Of a stretch of DNA of 11,045 nt, positions 1 through 9,241 are shown one piece after another. Numbering within the stretch: the first letter of the stretch is position 1; each line of letters opens with the position of its first letter. The notes below the pieces were generated by a model. That model had not been told where the DNA came from. It made no database searches and was given only the letters and a program-made list of their open reading frames with translations. A program made the position numbers and the translations under genes. The DNA comes from Parachlorella kessleri (taxonomy: Eukaryota > Chlorophyta > Trebouxiophyceae > Chlorellales > Chlorellaceae): positions 1-11,045 of the forward strand of contig BBXU01000627.1 of the NCBI GenBank assembly GCA_001598975.1, given 5' to 3'.

Positions 1-10
1 CCCCCCCCCC
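1..10. repeat. Homopolymer C run at the window edge
   Basis: Ten C bases open the window, just after the exon 6 donor of gene 1 in the gene sense, so intron 6 of gene 1 runs into a low-complexity edge. This is a likely contig or gap border. Confidence 0.6.
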
Positions 11-37
11 GTTCGCATGACACAATACCCGGCTTAC

Positions 38-2310
38 CGCCTGCTGGAACCGGTCCTTGTAGACCCTCATCAGAAGCTCGTTGGTGTCAGCCACCAGTAG
101 GTCTGCATGAACAACAAGTACCTCATATGCAGGACATATGATCTGCACCAGAAGCAAGTGCCTCGTATGTGGAGTTCTATGTTAACCTATATTCCCAAGT
201 GCCTCCTCTGCTGGAAAACCCCACCTAGGGATGCAGAGTTTGAGACTTCGTCGCGGCCAGGTTCAGGGCAAGGACCTGTACTGCTTGACTCATACTGCCC
301 CGTGACCAACGCCGCCTGCCTGGCTACAGCACATGTAAGCTGTTCTGGGCGTCCACACATCATGGCATGGTCTACTGTGCAGCAATGCCCACATGACAGG
401 CCGCAACGCCTGGCAGTCAATATACGCGTTCCCTACCCTCCACCTTCAGGGATGGCAAGCCATGTGACGTAGCCGCCCACCCACACACTTTTCTGCAAGT
501 TGCCAATACCCACCTGCAATGGTGAGCCCCTGGCCAACAAAAAAATCAGTACTGTTTGCGCCCAAGATGCGAGACAGGTAGGCCGAGTGCACCCCGCGGC
601 TCTCTGGGGCAGTTTCACTCCCAGGTTTCACGTGCTCCTCCCAGAAGTGCTCCGTTATGGCATCCCACTGCTCCTGTAGCACGGTGGAAGTCAACAGCTA
701 CGACCAGGCTGTAAGGAGCAACAGTCACTGTAAAGGACGCTCCTAGGCCAGAGAGCCAAGGGTAGGTGCTACGAATAGGTGCCCTTTCCAGGGTAAGGGA
801 TCCTCCAAAAGCATATGTGGTCCTGCACGGCTTGTACTTCCACGGCATGTAGTTCTACGGATGTTGGGTTAAGCACGTAATGCACCGGCTGACAGCAGCA
901 CTGGTGCGGTGGGGGCTTGATTGCTGCCCCGGTTGGGCACACCTCGCACCAGCTGCAGGCCAGAGGAATGGCCTACAAATTGCCAGTCGCGCCAAATGCA
1001 AGTTCGTTTGTGGCTGGCACTGCAGACGCCGTTTCTGCACGTACAGTACCCACCAGTGTCTTTGCCTGCCCGAGAGTCATGACAGCCATGCAATGCAGGT
1101 CGTTATTCCCTTCCAGGACCTAGCGGCAGCAACAGGGGGACAGGATCAACACTAGATGCTCCTACGCTGCCACTAGGCCAAGCAAATCTGGACTGAGGCC
1201 CCACTGCGGGGTGCCTGCGCAGTCCAGCAAAAACCCAGCCCTGGCCAGTTGGGTCAATGCGTGCTTCACAAAACGTGATGCCGTAGGGTTGCTGAGGGGA
1301 GAACATGCACCCGCAGGTAATGAGGGCTCCAGTGTGGCGGCATACCTGTCCCCAACCTCTCATTAGCTATTATGCAAAGCATAACCAGCGCTCAAAAGTT
1401 GCCCCCTGTACGAACCACAGATGACGACAAGTACAGAACCTGCCAACAGCAGCTGAGCCAGCATTACCTCTTCCACTGCCGCTTGCTCTGCCTCAGTCTT
1501 GCCTGCCAGCCCATGCTTGCGCCCCAGGTACCGCACGATGGGCGGCAGCTGACAGAGATCCACCGTGTCGTCTACATACCTGCATATATCATAACGAACC
1601 AATGGTCCACTGCCAGCACCACACAGAAAACTCCGAGGAACATACAACCAAGGCAGATCCTTACTGCTAGGTCTATGCATTGCCCCAGCGTCAGCGCTTT
1701 CAGGTTGGCCACATGCTTACATGCTCCTGTGCTGCGTCCCTTTCTATGGGATGTTTGCAGTTATAAAGACCGTCCTCGCCCCGCCCACCGAACCTACCGG
1801 ACAGAGGCTGTGCTACCAGAAGGACCCACCTAGGCACCTGCCCAAACTTGTAGTGCGCGAGGTCCTGCTTCAACTTTCCTGATTCCTCACGTGCCAGGGA
1901 CACAAACTCAAAATCCACACCAGCGGCCGCCAAGACAAGCCTGATGGGTTCAGCCCGCCCTGCAAGCAGCTCCAGGACCCAGCAGCAGTACTGCTTAGCA
2001 CAAGTGCCACTGAGGCCAACATCATACTGCTGCTGGTAACCAGGGAGTCGAGCCAGCAGGGATGACAATAAGGATCAGCCCCCCACTCCACAGTGTGAGA
2101 GTCTGCTGTCTAAGAGAGGTGATGCTGCATGCCATGGGACACGTGTCATCGATCCTGTTACATTAACTATTACTGGTCAGATGCAACCTCCTGTGTATGC
2201 AACATCGACTAAAGTGTGAAAGAAAGCACCAGCCCACGGGTCTGGAATAATCCCGCAGCCTGATACCCACCTTGCACCCCGAAGTAATAAAGCTTTGGCT
2301 CAATTGCCAT
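38..2310 (-). CDS. Glutathione S-transferase, array gene 1 (exons 1-6 of 7; 3' end beyond window)
   Basis: Soluble cytosolic GST, expected to join glutathione to electrophiles or reduce peroxides. Coding exons, right to left: 2310-2271, 1959-1830, 1579-1468, 1119-1054, 673-514, 102-38, all with GT-AG borders, giving 191 codons. The last exon (about 36 codons by comparison with genes 2-4) lies left of the window. The N-terminal domain starts MAIEPKLYYFGVQ, with Tyr9 the expected catalytic tyrosine, followed by GRAEPIRLVLAAAG and the cis-proline motif FGQVPR (Pro56). The helical domain shows SRGVHSAYLSRIL and FFVGQGLTIAD, with the N-capping box T-I-A-D formed across the exon 5/6 join. Differences from genes 2 and 3: three extra residues in the loop after the second beta strand (exon 2 is 130 nt, not 121), and QLPPIVRY where the family usually has Q-S/T-N-A-I. 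No signal peptide is visible. The start is the only ATG placed just before the conserved KLYYF motif. Family membership is clear; class (sigma/pi/mu-like) and substrate are not. Confidence 0.88.
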
Positions 2311-2524
2311 TTGACTATTTTTAAGGATAAACCGGGTGCGGTGGTGCTCAGGTTGCCAGTTCTTTCCCAGCAAGTTCACTCTAGGTCTGACCTGGGTAGG
2401 TCAATGAGCAAGGCAGGTTGAGCATACCAACAATAGCAGTTCCCAGGGTCAGCGTTATAAGGCCGTGTTGGGCGGGCTTACTTTGGAGTTACGTCAGGAG
2501 GCTTTTGCACGGGCTGCTGCGGGG

Positions 2525-2562
2525 TTTACGAGACCTGCTGCCTGCCATAGTGGCAAAATTGG
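2525..2562 (-). promoter_or_regulatory. Conserved upstream block with TGCCA-N3-TGGCA dyad, gene 1
   Basis: About 215-250 bp upstream of the gene 1 ATG. The dyad TGCCA-TAG-TGGCA lies at 2543-2555, flanked by CCTGCTG on one side and AAAATTG on the other, as in gene 2. The position matching the TATA-like site of gene 2 reads TTTACG here. A separate TTATAA is found at 2455-2460, nearer the start codon. The role is inferred only from conservation among paralogues. Confidence 0.45.
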
Positions 2563-2710
2563 TCGTCTCTTAGTCATCTGCCCCATTCACTGCCAACACT
2601 ACTGACCATTGTCGGCTTCCGGATCTTTGACAAGCAGTCAGCGGCAATACAGGCACAGGACCAGCAGGACTGCCGGCTAAAGTTGCGATCAAGCTGGGTG
2701 TGACCACAGG

Positions 2711-3011
2711 TCTGTGCAGCTCACAGCCTAACCTCGTCTCATGGCGGACCTGACGTGCATGAAGGATATTTGACTGAGTGTGCGATACGTCACACACTGA
2801 AGTTAGAGTCTGTTCTCCATCACTTCCGACTGCCGCAAAAGCAAGGGTAGTCAACTGCCAAATTCACCACAGTATCGTAGAAGTGGTAACCCTGCCGCAG
2901 ACACGACTGCAAGCCACAGAGCTGCTCCTGGCCAGCTACAAAGTCTGGCTTCCTCACAGAAGGGAGCCAAGCTTCCATTATAATGTTGCTTTTCATCGTA
3001 CAGTCAGCAGG
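2711..3011. repeat. 3' flank of gene 2, duplicated copy
   Basis: This flank aligns in patches with 6176-6468 behind gene 3: TCTG-x-GCAGCTC-x-CAGCC, AACCTCGTC, GACCTGAC, CCATCACTT and, nearest the stop, GAAGGGAG and TTTTCATCGTAC. The duplicated unit therefore includes at least 300 bp of 3' flank. No gene is seen in this stretch. Confidence 0.7.
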
Positions 3012-5570
3012 TCACTGAACATACTTAGGCATTAAGGGGGCCAACCGCTGGGGGCTCTGCAGGTAGGCTGCAATCTTCTCCTGGCCCATCACCCGGTCAT
3101 GGTGCTCCACCAGGTCCGGCCACTGCAACCGACCAGAGGGCGAATGATTATGTGCATTTGCACTGTGGTGTGGGTACCCTCCCCTACCCCTGTCCTTGAC
3201 AATGCGTGTACAGGGGCAACCGCCGGGCACTCACAACAGCGCCGGCACTTGCTTAGAAGTAAAACACCCAATGACTGCAAGGCTTCCGACTTGTTGGAGC
3301 AGGAGCTGCCTGACACTGGCAATCACAAAGCACTGACATCCATCGATGCAAGGCCTCACCGTGCCAGACAAGCGCTCCTTGTACACCGCTATGAACAGCT
3401 CCAGGGTGTTTGCCACAACCAGGTCTGCGCCACCAGGCACACCAGCGCTTTGATGGCATCATGATCGGAGTGGAAGGACTGGCCGGAGTTTTGGGCTGCA
3501 ACTGCTGTGGTGTGCTACGCCGCCAACATAGGTCCGACATGCAAACTGATAGCAGGTAGCTGCGATGAAAACAAGCCCAAACAAGCTTTTGGTGGCCACC
3601 CAAACATCAAATTGAGTCTTTGCTTCAGCTAGCCAGCGGCTGGTCCCACCTGCAATGGTGAGCCCATCCCCCACAAAGTAGCCCGTCTTGTTGGCGGCCA
3701 GGATGCGAGACAGGTAGGCAGCGTGCGCGCCCCGGCTTCCAGGAGCGGTTTCACTGCCAGGCTCGATGTGCTCCTTCCAGAAGCTCTCTTTGAGGGCGTC
3801 GAAATCCTCCTGCAAGAGAGTGGAACGTAGCCCAGGTGGACAGTGAAGGTATCCTATATATACAAGCTTCTGTCAATACCAGTGCTTTTTTCATACTAAA
3901 ACAACAGATATCATAGTATACCAAACACACCCTGGCCTACCAGGCATTACGCCCCTCGAGATTGCTTCCACTTTCAGGGCCAGATGTCAGGGTGCAAACA
4001 TCGCACGGCAACTGTAAAGCATACAAGACTTGCTGCCTACTTGGCCAACATCCTTCCCGGTAGACCCCTTCCCACACACAGCACCATCACTCTTCATTCA
4101 CTCACCCAAACCTTCCCCTACCAATAGGATTGACAGCACACCTCAACCCGCCAACCCGCCCTCCCAGTGTTGTTCACTAATGTCGCACCCCCATTATCAC
4201 CATTACCACTCAGCCCACCTGGCTGGTTGCACGTATATAGGTTACGAAGCCAGTGCCGTGCAACTCACCGATGGCCTCCATCACCTGCAGCAGAACGACT
4301 ACACGATATGGCGGAAAGGACCCAACAGCTATCAGCGACATGGTTTCGCTGGCAAGGTGCATGAACTCCCATGCCTGCCAAGCTAAGTATTTGAGATGTC
4401 TGTTGCTTACAAGTTCGCCCCTGCAGCTGGCAGCGCAGGTGGATCCCTAGCCTTAGACAAGCTTGCAAGGGTACGAGATCGCCTCCAGGCCCAGCCGTAC
4501 CAAAAGAACATCAGTGCATGGAAGGCGGTGCGCATGCACAATTGACAATCCCTACCTCCTCCACTGCAGCGTGCTGTGCCTCCGTCTTCCCCATCAAGCC
4601 ATACTTGCGCCCAATATGGCGCACAATGGCTGCCATCTGGCAGAGGTCAACTTCGTCATCAACATACCTGCACAGTCCGCAATAGACTCGTATAATCAAA
4701 TCGCGATGCTGGGCTCCTTGTGCGGTGCTCGCAGGCTGTGCTGCTTAGGTCTTGGCTGCCGGAAAGGCTTGCTGAAGACCGGCACACAGTGAAAAGCGGA
4801 TTGACACAAACAGCTGGGGACTTGTGAGAAAACCAAAATCATTTTAAGCCAAGGAGAATTCCAAAATGTATCTAGACAGCTAATTTATGCAAAAAAAGAG
4901 TTATAACCCTTGGGGTTGCATAGTCCCACCAGTGACTTTTAACAAAAGAGCTGGGCGCCAACATAGTGATTCCCACCACCCTCACGGTACTTGGCCCCGC
5001 CCCCACCCTTACCAGCTGCTCGGCCGCTTTTGCTGGGTTCTTTTACCTGGGCACCTGCCCAAACTTGTAGTGATCGAGGTCTTGCTTCAGCTGCTCCTTT
5101 GGCGTTGCTTCAAAGTCGAACTCCACGCCAGCTGCGGCTAGGGCAAGCTTGATGGGTTCAGCCCTTGCTGCACAGGGCAGGTTGGCAAGGAGCTTGCTGT
5201 GGCAACGACAGGGAGAAGCCGGCGGCCACACATGCTCTTATGATGGAAATGTGCGTGATAGAAAGGGGTCAGACACAGCAGCGTGGCGGGTGCTAGCTGC
5301 GTCAATAAGCAGGCAGGATCGGAAAGGAGAACAAGCTGCAAGCACAGAGGCAGTAAACAACCACAGAGGTAGTAACAACCGTGTACACCTGCTTTTATGA
5401 CTTGTGCGCATAAATCACAGGAACAGAATATTTGTCAGCCTGACTACGCCAAAGCGGGGACAGGAGGCCTCTTGGCCCTAGGGCCCCCCGAGGGTAGCAG
5501 TGGCAGGTCGAGCCCAAGGTCAAGCCTAACCTTGGATCGGGAAGTAATACACCTTGGGTTTGGCTGTCAT
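3012..5570 (-). CDS. Glutathione S-transferase, array gene 2 (complete, 7 exons)
   Basis: Complete GST of 224 residues. Exons, right to left: 5570-5531, 5167-5047, 4667-4556, 4284-4219, 3809-3650, 3424-3360, 3122-3012 (stop TGA). Every intron is GT-AG, and phases are 1,2,0,0,1,0. Domain 1 (about residues 1-80) begins MTAKPKVYYFPIQ; Tyr9 is the predicted catalytic residue, then ARAEPIKLALAAAG and FGQVPR with cis-Pro53. Gln64 is present, but the next residue, normally Ser/Thr contacting the gamma-glutamyl group of glutathione, is Met (QMAAIVRHIGRK). Domain 2 (from about residue 92) is helical, with SRGAHAAYLSRILAANKTG, YFVGDGLTIAD and a C-terminal helix WPDLVEHHDRVMGQEKIAAY. Length matches soluble GSTs (200-230 aa). 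No targeting peptide is seen, so it is probably cytosolic. It is the closest relative of gene 3: exon 5 is 47/53 identical, but exon 4 only 11/22. Exons 4 and 6 are too short to call alone; agreement of frame, length and splice sites across the paralogues supports them. Confidence 0.92.
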
Positions 5571-5625
5571 CTTGATGATAAGAGCGAAACTCCTGCAGTG
5601 CGCTTCACCGATCAAAGCCAAGTAG

Positions 5626-5651
5626 CATGCCAAGTATGGATACTTGGCATG
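5626..5651. repeat. Near-perfect palindrome upstream of gene 2
   Basis: Two 12-base arms, CATGCCAAGTAT and its exact reverse complement, are separated by two bases. They lie 56-81 bp upstream of the gene 2 ATG, probably in the 5' leader or proximal promoter. They could form an RNA hairpin or bind a dimeric factor. Confidence 0.8.
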
Positions 5652-5750
5652 GATCCAGTCACCGAGACCTGCGACAGCTGCAGGACCAACTTTGTTCGGT
5701 TCCCCAGTGCAACCTAGGCGTGTAGGCCAGTTTCGGTTGATTATGGCGGA

Positions 5751-5804
5751 TTATAAGTGGCCTGCTGGGCCTGCTGCATGCCAAGGTGGCAAAATTGCAA
5801 TTTT
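5751..5804 (-). promoter_or_regulatory. Candidate core promoter of gene 2: TATA-like site plus dyad
   Basis: About 180-235 bp upstream of the ATG. A TTATAA at 5751-5756 is followed, further upstream in the gene sense, by CCTGCTG repeats and the dyad TGCCA-AGG-TGGCA (5779-5791). The dyad runs into a 14-bp perfect palindrome, AAAATTGCAATTTT (5791-5804). The block aligns with equivalents before genes 1 and 3. The transcription start is not known. Confidence 0.5.
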
Positions 5805-5936
5805 AAACTGCAGATTTTCTTGCATGGGTGGCAGGGAGTGCACACAAGTGAGAGCTGAGCTGGACTGACAGGGCTGGAAGGTGCCTGAGTCTTGCCTGAG
5901 TCCTGAGCCAATAATTCTTCCCTTGAGGTACGCGAT

Positions 5937-6010
5937 AAGTTCTTGTTATACTAGTACGTATTATTACAAAACATTGCCACTGGACTCCATTTTGTACTAA
6001 TACGGAACTT
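5937..6010. repeat. Imperfect inverted repeat in the gene 3 / gene 2 intergenic region
   Basis: The arms CGTATTATTACAAAA (5957-5971) and TTTTGTACTAATACG (5990-6004) match at 14 of 15 bases around an 18-base loop. AAGTTC (5937-5942) and GAACTT (6005-6010) extend the pairing after a 14-base bulge on one side. The presumed TGTAA poly(A) signal of gene 3 lies in one arm. It may be a transcript 3'-end hairpin or a small mobile-element remnant. Confidence 0.7.
5964..5968 (-). terminator. Putative poly(A) signal of gene 3 (TGTAA)
   Basis: TGTAA on the minus strand, the usual chlorophycean polyadenylation signal, about 500 nt after the gene 3 stop and before the gene 2 promoter block. It is the only one I found in this intergenic region. 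It sits inside the left arm of an inverted repeat (5957-6004). Confidence 0.45.
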
Positions 6011-6063
6011 GCCCAGCTAGCTGCACGCTCACACCTCAACTCCACCCTAGTAGTAGGCTAACT

Positions 6064-6082
6064 GTTTGCTTGACAAGCAAAC
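6064..6082. repeat. Perfect 9-bp inverted repeat
   Basis: GTTTGCTTG and CAAGCAAAC are separated by one base, about 390-405 nt after the gene 3 stop, near the 5937-6010 hairpin. No function can be assigned. Confidence 0.6.
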
Positions 6083-6175
6083 CAACAGCTACAGACCGAG
6101 TACCAGCGTGGCTACTTGCTGAAGTAGTGACCGTGCTGGATGCGACCATGTGGTGCACAACTTGTTTGAAACTCC

Positions 6176-6468
6176 AGTTCTGCAGCTCGCAGCCCCAACC
6201 TCGTCCCCAGACCTGACCTGCTTGACAATGATACGACTGAACTCGCTTGTGAGCGGTGGAGTGAAGCTATATCTTGCTTTCCCATCACTTTAGACTAGAA
6301 TAAAATATATTAAGGGACAGTCACCCCCCAAACTCACACCAAAACGTCTTAGTAGGTGGGCTGTGCACTGCAAAACCCGCTACAATCCAGAAGCCACAAA
6401 GTCCGGCTGCCTTACGGAAGGGAGACATGCGTCACGATGGCGATTTTCATCGTACTCTCTGCTGGTCG
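6176..6468. repeat. 3' flank of gene 3, duplicated copy
   Basis: Partner of 2711-3011, with the same blocks in the same order and spacing and many small indels. An AT-rich patch, AATAAAATATATTAA (6300-6314), is present only here. No gene is seen. Confidence 0.7.
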
Positions 6469-9024
6469 TCATGCATACTTGATCGTTAGGGGGCCCAACC
6501 GCTGGGGGCTCTGCAGGTAGGCTGCAACCTTCTCCTGGCCCATCACCAGGTCATGGTGCTTCACCAGGTCCGGCCACTGCAGTTGACCAAAGGGCAAATG
6601 ATTGGTATGCGGTCCTTTGGTGCAAGGTGGTGTGGGTACCCGGCCCTGTCCCTTCTGTTTTGAGGTTGCCTGTAGAACGGCAAGTGGCAAGCATTCACAG
6701 CAGCGCCAGTTCCGCAAGTCAAGCACCTACTGATCGCAAGGCTTCGCACTTGTAGCTGCTGGAGCTTCCTTAACCTTGCAATCACAAGGTACTGGCGTCT
6801 TTCAAAGCGAGGCCTAGATATCCATCAATGCAAGGTCTCACCGTGTCAGCAATGCGCTCCTTGTAGACGTCCATCAGCAGCTTCAAGGTGTTTGCCATAA
6901 ACAGGTCTGCGCCACCAGGCACACCCATTCAGTGCTATTACCATGCCTGGCATGAAGGGCTGATCGCGGTGGTTGGCGACAGCTGTTACGGTGCGCCATG
7001 TCGCTTTTGCGGCTTATGCAGTCAAGCTGGTAGCAGGAAGCTGCCATCAAGAGGGCCAAACCCCAGTCTGGTGGCCACTCGATATGCACCATGCCCTCTG
7101 CTTTTTCAGCCAGCGCCTGGTCCTGCCTGCAATGGTGAGCTCATCCCCCACAAAGTAGCCCGTCTTGTTGGCGGCCAGGATGCGAGACAAGTAGGCAGCG
7201 TGCGCGCCCCGGCTCTCTGGGGCAGTCTCAGTCCCAGGCTCCAGGTGCTCCTTCCAGAACTTCTCCTTGATGGCATCGAAATCCTCCTGCAAGAGCGAGG
7301 AAGGAAGCACATCTGGAGGTTGAAGGCACGCCCTTAGCATGGTTCAAGCCTTTAATCTACCCAGGCTTGCTGATGATATACACATTTGCAAGAGCTCAAT
7401 GAACTGCCATGCATTATGCCCTTGCCACATATTCCATATGCCAGGGCTAAGGTTCATAGGAGAGTTTAGATCACCAGGTTTCAAGCTTACTAAGTCGCTG
7501 CCCAACTTGCCACACACTCGATGCTTCCGACAGACACACACCCACCAACAGCACCACCCGCTGTACACCCACCCCTGCGACACCAACAGACACCCACCAA
7601 CCAACAGCGCCACCCGCTCTACACCCACCCCACCGACCTCCGTACCAGCTTTACCCCATCTCCAATCTGTTCGCACTACCCGCCACCCTCACAATAACCC
7701 TACCCACCAACCTACCGGGAAAACGTGCCAATGCATCTGGCGGACTCTGCACGCTCTATCACCTCAACCCACCTGGCTGGTTGCCCCAAAAAAGCTCGTC
7801 AGGCCAGTGTTGTGCAAGTCGTTAACACCTTCCATCACCTGCAGCAGATGGAAGCCAAGGGACAAGATTGATGTGAAGAAGAACCCAATGGGACTGTCAG
7901 CAACACATGAAACCCCTCTGTCAGCATAGTCATGCCTGCAAGTATCTGACTTCTCTGTTTATTGTTTTGTGATCCAACAGCTCCAGTCTTGGGCATGTGC
8001 AGCTTGCAAGGTCTAGATTGCCTTTGGACCAGGTTGTGGTTATGTGCAACGTCGCTGACTGAGAGTGCAACGCATGGGCACGAAATGACTGGCCCTACCT
8101 CCTCCACTGCAGAATGCTGTGCCTCCGTCTTGCCCCACAACCCATGCTTGCGCCCTACATGGCGCACAATGGCGTTCGTCTGACACAGGTCAACCTCTTC
8201 ATCAATATACCTGCAATGGAAATGGAATGGGCATTGATGATACATGATGCGATGCTGGGCACCCTTCTCATGCGACAAACCGTGAACTCTTGGGTCAGGG
8301 GCTACCTACAAACTTCCTGAAGACATCGGACAGAGTAAGGCCGCTTGCACATGCGGAGGTGGGGTTCATGAGACGACCAGAATGCTTCTGAGCAGAGGTG
8401 CTCATCACAAGAACTAAGTTGCCAGCCGACTCACTTACGGATGCACAGTGGAGGTTGGTGTGGCAGGGGCTACACAAGCGGCACTCGACAGGGAGACGGC
8501 TGGCCAACCAACTCTCACCCACCCTCGCCTCATATGGCACCGTCCAATCCTCAGCAGCTGTTCAGCCGGGGTGCTTTCTTACCTGGGCACCTGCCCAAAC
8601 TTATAGTGGTCGAGGTCTTGCTTTGACTTCTCCTTTTGCGCTGCCTCAAACTCGAACTCCACGCCAGCTGCTGCTAGGGCCAGCCTGATGGGCTCAGCCC
8701 TTGCTGCACAGGTTGGTGGCAGTCAGGCGAGACTTGACCAGGCCTCCGGTTTATCCGGATGGACTTACACAGTGCTTGGCAGGGCACCCTGCTTCTGGAA
8801 ACGTACAGCCTTGCAGTGGCAGTCAGCTAGGAGCACGGAAACGTCCAATATTTACGATCCGTGCGCCTAATATACAGAAAGAGGAAGCTGTCAGCCCAAC
8901 GACGCCCAGCCAGGACAGATGGGCCATCCAGTCCTGAGGGCATTGATGATCCGAAGATCAGGGATGCAGACTGACAAGACTCACCTTGTAATCCGAAGTA
9001 GTATAGCTTAGGTTTGGCTGTCAT
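6469..9024 (-). CDS. Glutathione S-transferase, array gene 3 (complete, 7 exons)
   Basis: Complete GST of 223 residues, the most canonical of the array. Exons, right to left: 9024-8985, 8703-8583, 8210-8099, 7838-7773, 7286-7127, 6906-6842, 6576-6469 (stop TGA). The start ATG sits in CAAGATGACAGCC and opens MTAKPKLYYFGLQ with catalytic-type Tyr9. ARAEPIRLALAAAGVEFEFE follows, then FGQVPR with cis-Pro53, and QTNAIVRHVGRKHGLWG, which keeps Gln64 and Thr65 for glutathione binding. The helical domain has SRGAHAAYLSRILAANKTG, YFVGDELTIAD (N-capping box T164-D167), a helix LFMANTLKLLMDVYKER, and the C-terminal helix WPDLVKHHDLVMGQEKVAAY. Five introns are GT-AG. Intron 5 must use a GC donor (7126-7125) to keep frame with the paralogues. 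No transit or signal peptide is seen, so it is likely cytosolic. It probably conjugates glutathione to electrophiles or detoxifies peroxides; the substrate cannot be read from sequence. Exon 4 is the least certain part because half of it is poorly conserved. Confidence 0.92.
7125..7126 (-). other. Non-canonical GC splice donor, intron 5 of gene 3
   Basis: The exon 5 end reads ATTGCAG followed by GCAGGA. Genes 1 and 2 have GTGGG at the same place. Splicing at this GC keeps the 160-nt exon length and completes the Asp of the TIAD motif with the next exon. GC-AG introns are a known minority class in green algae and other eukaryotes. Confidence 0.75.
7531..7639. repeat. Two-copy minisatellite, period about 56 bp, in intron 4 of gene 3
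   Basis: Two imperfect copies start at 7531 and 7587. Both contain CAGACAC, CACCCACCAAC, AGC(A/G)CCACCCGCT and TACACCCACCCC in order. The sense strand is G-rich. Gene 2 has C/A-rich plus-strand sequence in the same intron, but no clear duplication. Confidence 0.75.
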
Positions 9025-9093
9025 CTTGTTTAAGACAGCGAAACTCTCAAGCGCGCTTCACAGATCACAATAAAGATGGTAGGTCACTACCAC

Positions 9094-9105
9094 GCGTGGC
9101 CACGC
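9094..9105. repeat. 12-bp palindrome upstream of gene 3
   Basis: GCGTGGCCACGC is its own reverse complement, 70-81 bp upstream of the gene 3 ATG. It lies in the stretch that aligns with the gene 2 palindrome (a shared CCAGTCAC follows within about 20 bp in both), yet its sequence differs. A nearby GGTAG-GTCA-CTACC is a second small inverted repeat. Confidence 0.6.
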
Positions 9106-9241
9106 CAGATACCCAGTCACAGTAAATAGGCCTGCGAAAGCTGCGAAACTCCGTTGCGCGCCGAGACAATGGAGCCCTAGATTCGGCACGCCTGGCGTGT
9201 CCCGGAGGTGTCTGCTAGATTTGGTCGATCAAAGGCAGATG

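Noticed and set aside
38..102. Impression that the ADLLVADTNELLM exon is helix 4 moved out of order after exon 5
   Set aside because: The splice phase shows the Asp is completed from exon 5 as LTIA-D, so this is the helix after the N-capping box, in the normal place. The true helix 4 is the 66-nt exon upstream.
855..1093. Minus-strand frames around 855-1093 as extra coding sequence
   Set aside because: They fall in intron 4 of gene 1 apart from the overlap with exon 4, and have no similarity to the matching introns of genes 2 and 3.
1103..1363. Sequence near 1320-1345 as exon 4 of gene 1
   Set aside because: A better match is VLEGNNDLH at 1119-1054, with proper acceptor and donor and the exact 66-nt length of genes 2 and 3.
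1372..1833. Plus-strand open frame of 153 codons
   Set aside because: It lies antisense to exon 3 and intron 2 of gene 1, shows no family motif, and its opposite strand carries the conserved GST exon.
7531..7639. CRISPR-like or telomere-like array
   Set aside because: There are only two imperfect copies, without uniform spacers or a regular telomeric heptamer. It is a short minisatellite in an intron.
7339..7929. Plus-strand open frame of 196 codons, the longest in the window
   Set aside because: It covers intron 4 and exon 4 of gene 3 in antisense. Its Thr/Pro/His-rich translation comes from the C/A-rich minisatellite.
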